From the NCBI GenBank assembly GCA_036504595.1, contig DASXUX010000040.1, forward strand, positions 124,001 through 188,000: a stretch of 64,000 nt of DNA, read 5' to 3'. The notes beneath the pieces were generated by a model that made no database searches, was not told the origin of the DNA, and saw nothing but the letters and a program-made list of their open reading frames with translations. This DNA comes from DASXUX01 sp036504595. Its GTDB lineage: Bacteria > Planctomycetota > SZUA-567 > H5-PLA8. This document shows positions 60,974 through 64,000 of the stretch, one piece after another; position 1 is the stretch's first letter; each line of letters opens with the position of its first letter. The position numbers and the translations under genes were made by a program.

Positions 60974-62329
60974 TTATTTCGCACCGAGAGCTTCCTCCAG
61001 CCGCATAATTTCCGCATTCACCATCCAGTATACCGATTCCGAGAGGACGCCGCTGGTCGGAAGAATTTTGACGTCGTAGCCGTCCACGCCAGCGACGGCG
61101 TCTCCCGCGGCCCAATGCTGGTCGATCAGGATTTCGTCGTCGGGCTTGGCCTTGAGTTCCTCCGGCTTGCACGCCGAGAACGTCCACACGATTTTCGCTC
61201 CAGCCTGGCGCGCCATGTCGGGGAAGCCGTTCCACTCTTTTTCAGTAAATGGACTGTCGAAGCCGACGCAGAAAACCACGTCCCCCGCTGCGAACTGCAC
61301 GCTCTTGTCGATCTCAAACCAGCCCCGGCTAACGCGCTTGAAAAGATTTGGATCGTCCGGCTTGTACGGCACGTGGCCCATCACCGCATGGCCGAAGACA
61401 GCGTTGTAAAGCCCCTTTCCGGCTTTGCGCGCCTGAGCGGCCATCTCGCCGACGCGTTGGATCTTGTCGCCTTCCGCATTCAGAATTGCGTCGAAGTTTT
61501 TGCGTTGTTCAGCGAGAAACCGCTTGCCGATGACGCCCGCGTGCATCCGCACGGGTTTCTCCGCGTGGAACTTGATGTTGCCGATTTTCGCCGCGCGCTC
61601 CTTGCCGCCGGCGACGGCGTAGCCCAGGTACATCGGCGGCATTTTGCCCAGCCTCGTGCAAGCGCCGACAAATTCGCCGATCCACGTCCAGCCCACGATC
61701 ATGCTCGCGACCGGATCGGTCGGGACTTTCCACGCGGTCTGGGTAGCGCCGGCGTCCCTGCCGGCCGGGGTGGTGCCGGCCTCCGTGCCGGCCGGCAGGG
61801 ACGCCGGCACCACCGGAATCAGCCCGCCATGCGGAGCGGCGTGGTTGTCGAGCGCGGCATCCAGTTGCACGCCGGCGGCCTTGACGCGGTCGAGCAACTC
61901 GCGCCGACCGATGGCGATGACGGGCTTGTTGCCCTGCTTGTTGAACTCTCGCGCGCGGGAGACCAGCGCCTCGAAGTTCTCGTCGCGCAGAAAAAGGAGG
62001 ACCACGCATTTCAGTTCGGGCTTGGCCAAACTAAGTTCATCGCGCGGATTGTCTGTCGCCAGTCGCATGGGTCCGCCGCTGCGGCCGTGAATTTCGCCGA
62101 CCAGACCGGGGTCGCCGCACAGGCCAAGTTCGTAGCCGTCGGTCACGTATCGCGCCGCCGCCCAATCCGCCGACAGGGAAAGTTCCGGCAAGCTCTTCTC
62201 GGTCTCGTCGAGGCAGGACTTCACCCAGTTGGCATAGCCTTGAGCGCCGGCGGGCTCTTCGGCGGCCAACATTGCCTGCGTGAGAACTATAAGGAGCGGC
62301 AGTGCGGACTTCATGAAGGGTATCGGCAT
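60974..62329 (-). CDS. Secreted protein of unknown function, possibly SIS-like
   Basis: 451 residues from ATG 62329 (GGAGAACGG upstream), with a signal peptide (SALPLLIVLTQAMLAAEE). Two alpha/beta units: GYELGLCGDPGLVGEIHGRSGG, ELKCVVLLFLRDENFEALVS, NKPVIAIGRRELLDRVK, and ADGDKIQ-like later parts (GDVVFCVGFDSPFTEKEWN; AGAKIVWTFSACKPEELK). These recall sugar-isomerase (SIS) domains but the match is weak. A repeat-derived stretch (VVPASLPAGTEAGTTPAG and on) separates the halves. Confidence 0.65.
   Translation of the reverse strand: MPIPFMKSALPLLIVLTQAMLAAEEPAGAQGYANWVKSCLDETEKSLPELSLSADWAAARYVTDGYELGLCGDPGLVGEIHGRSGGPMRLATDNPRDELSLAKPELKCVVLLFLRDENFEALVSRAREFNKQGNKPVIAIGRRELLDRVKAAGVQLDAALDNHAAPHGGLIPVVPASLPAGTEAGTTPAGRDAGATQTAWKVPTDPVASMIVGWTWIGEFVGACTRLGKMPPMYLGYAVAGGKERAAKIGNIKFHAEKPVRMHAGVIGKRFLAEQRKNFDAILNAEGDKIQRVGEMAAQARKAGKGLYNAVFGHAVMGHVPYKPDDPNLFKRVSRGWFEIDKSVQFAAGDVVFCVGFDSPFTEKEWNGFPDMARQAGAKIVWTFSACKPEELKAKPDDEILIDQHWAAGDAVAGVDGYDVKILPTSGVLSESVYWMVNAEIMRLEEALGAK
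61742..61814. repeat. In-frame G+C hairpin repeat, 73 bp
   Basis: GGTAGCGCCGGCGTCCCTGC, then GGTGGTGCCGGCCTCCGTGC, then the inverted unit ending GCCGGCACCACC; nested hairpins. Encodes the linker of the 60974 gene. Confidence 0.78.
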
Positions 62330-62491
62330 GGCCGTTCTCCGCCGGGCGCAATCGCGCGACCCGCACGCTTGAGTTCGCGCCATGCTGCCGGCGCGAACGC
62401 AAGCGTGCCACCCGCTCTTGACAGAACAGGTGCAAACAGTGATAAGGTACACCGGATGCTCAAAGTCGGTCACTCAGAAGGAGATGCATTC

Positions 62492-63028
62492 ATGATCCGC
62501 GTTTCTCGCCTGCCCATTCTGGTCTCGGCCATCATCGCCGGCGGTCTGCTGGTCTTGACCAGCGGCTGTGACGATCCGCAGGCGCGCGGCATGGCCGGCG
62601 ATGCTTCCGCGGCCACGCAGAAGATGCAGGCCGAACTTTCAGCGCTGACTAAACAGAACGCGGCGATCCTGGAGAAACTCAACACCATTCAGGATGCGAT
62701 CAGCAAGCAGGTCAATGACCGCATGGAGAAGGCCGAAAAAGACATCGCGGCTCTGCGGACCGAATTGATGGACCAGTTGGGGAAAGATGGCCAGCAGACG
62801 CGACTGGCCGCCACCGGCGTGGTTCAGAGCGCGCGCACCGATTTCGACAAGGAAATCACCGGCCTGAAGACGACGATCGCCGGCGACGTGCAGAAGATTC
62901 GCGAGGAAATGAAGGCGACAATGGACGACCTGAAGAAGTACATGGACAACCAGCTTCGCGATCTCTATCCATACGCCTATCAGCCGCATCGCGCCGACAA
63001 AACACCGCCGGCAGCAGACCCAAAGTAA
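62492..63028 (+). CDS. Coiled-coil lipoprotein
   Basis: 178 residues. Lipoprotein signal LVSAIIAGGLLVLTSGC, then DD after the lipid Cys (Asp at +2 may retain it in the inner membrane in some bacteria). The mature chain is one long coiled coil (MQAELSALTKQNAAILEKLN; RMEKAEKDIAALRTELMDQL) and a Pro-rich tail. AAGGAG lies ten bases before ATG 62492. Role unknown; probably structural or a scaffold. The long upstream-open frame from 60569 is not coding. Confidence 0.8.
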   Translation: MIRVSRLPILVSAIIAGGLLVLTSGCDDPQARGMAGDASAATQKMQAELSALTKQNAAILEKLNTIQDAISKQVNDRMEKAEKDIAALRTELMDQLGKDGQQTRLAATGVVQSARTDFDKEITGLKTTIAGDVQKIREEMKATMDDLKKYMDNQLRDLYPYAYQPHRADKTPPAADPK

Positions 63029-63103
63029 TTAAAAATTAAAAAGTAAAAATTAAAAATGCGCGGGTCGCAAGGCCGTGCATTTTTAATTTTGCATTTTTAA
63101 TTT

Positions 63104-63110
<7 letters not shown>
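63026..63110. repeat. Word hairpin (TTAAAAATTAAA) between convergent genes
   Basis: Left arm 63026-63057, TAAAAATTAAAAAGTAAAAA; right arm 63077-63110, TTTTTAATTTTGCATTTTTA. It covers the stop of the lipoprotein gene and the stop of hutH, so it may terminate transcription from both sides. Confidence 0.85.

Positions 63111-64000
<890 letters not shown>

Noticed and set aside
60706..61017. N-terminal extension of the 59152 gene
   Set aside because: The frame is open only through the 208-bp palindrome; a signal peptide begins at the TTG at 60705.
60569..63028. 819-codon plus-strand ORF ending with the lipoprotein
   Set aside because: Only the part from 62492 has a ribosome site and a lipoprotein signal; the rest lies opposite two minus-strand genes.

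Overview
The window reads as chromosomal DNA of a G+C-rich, free-living, Gram-negative heterotroph. Several gene types are frequent in Planctomycetota, Verrucomicrobiota and related environmental phyla: a ThuA-like protein, PQQ-type propeller, GH29 fucosidase, two SGNH domains in one chain, DUF433/DUF5615 pair, a giant alpha-2-macroglobulin, a deoxyhypusine-synthase-like gene and a selenocysteine deiodinase-like gene. This is inference from gene content; no rRNA or other phylogenetic marker is present, so the phylum is not fixed. No phage, plasmid, transposase, tRNA, rRNA or CRISPR array was found.

Layout. 1-1.5 kb: efflux adaptor and its TetR repressor with a visible operator. 1.7-11 kb: alanine racemase, six-PAS hybrid-like histidine kinase, tail-specific protease, deoxyhypusine-synthase-like enzyme, Uma2 nuclease. 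11-22.4 kb: secreted carbohydrate-active-type proteins, HAD hydrolase, ThuA-like protein, a methyltransferase/GT2 pair, a lipoprotein, a TPR protein, a toxin-antitoxin pair, a GH20-like protein. 22.4-31 kb: HIT protein, polA, coaE, rho, a selenoprotein with a hairpin just 3' of its UGA, DUF302 protein, nadA. 31-43.5 kb: sugar dehydrogenase, PQQ propeller, ECF sigma/FecR anti-sigma pair, a GspF-like protein, double SGNH protein, sigma54 response regulator plus sensor kinase. 43.8-52.4 kb: a central-carbon cluster sdhC-sdhA-sdhB-korA-korB-gltA. 52.6-64 kb: fucosidase, alpha-2-macroglobulin, two poorly known secreted proteins, a coiled-coil lipoprotein and the 3' part of hutH.

Most unusual content. 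(1) The deiodinase-like gene on the minus strand (29028-29648) has an in-frame TGA exactly at the redox site, followed by a SECIS-like hairpin. (2) A family of about 100-120 bp cloverleaf-shaped palindromes (6777, 9402, 47727) keeps its loops while its stems change on both sides; one copy is inserted in frame in the deoxyhypusine-synthase-like gene. (3) A second family of short G+C-rich hairpins is read in frame inside at least four unrelated proteins, including a sigma factor. (4) Most intergenic gaps, particularly between convergent genes, hold hairpins built from a short word repeated several times on one arm and its complement on the other, with a different word at nearly every locus; some run into coding ends, linkers or signal peptides. 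(5) An unexplained array of six degenerate motifs lies upstream of the alpha-2-macroglobulin gene.

Large antisense ORFs opposite sdhA, the alpha-2-macroglobulin and gspF genes were judged composition shadows.
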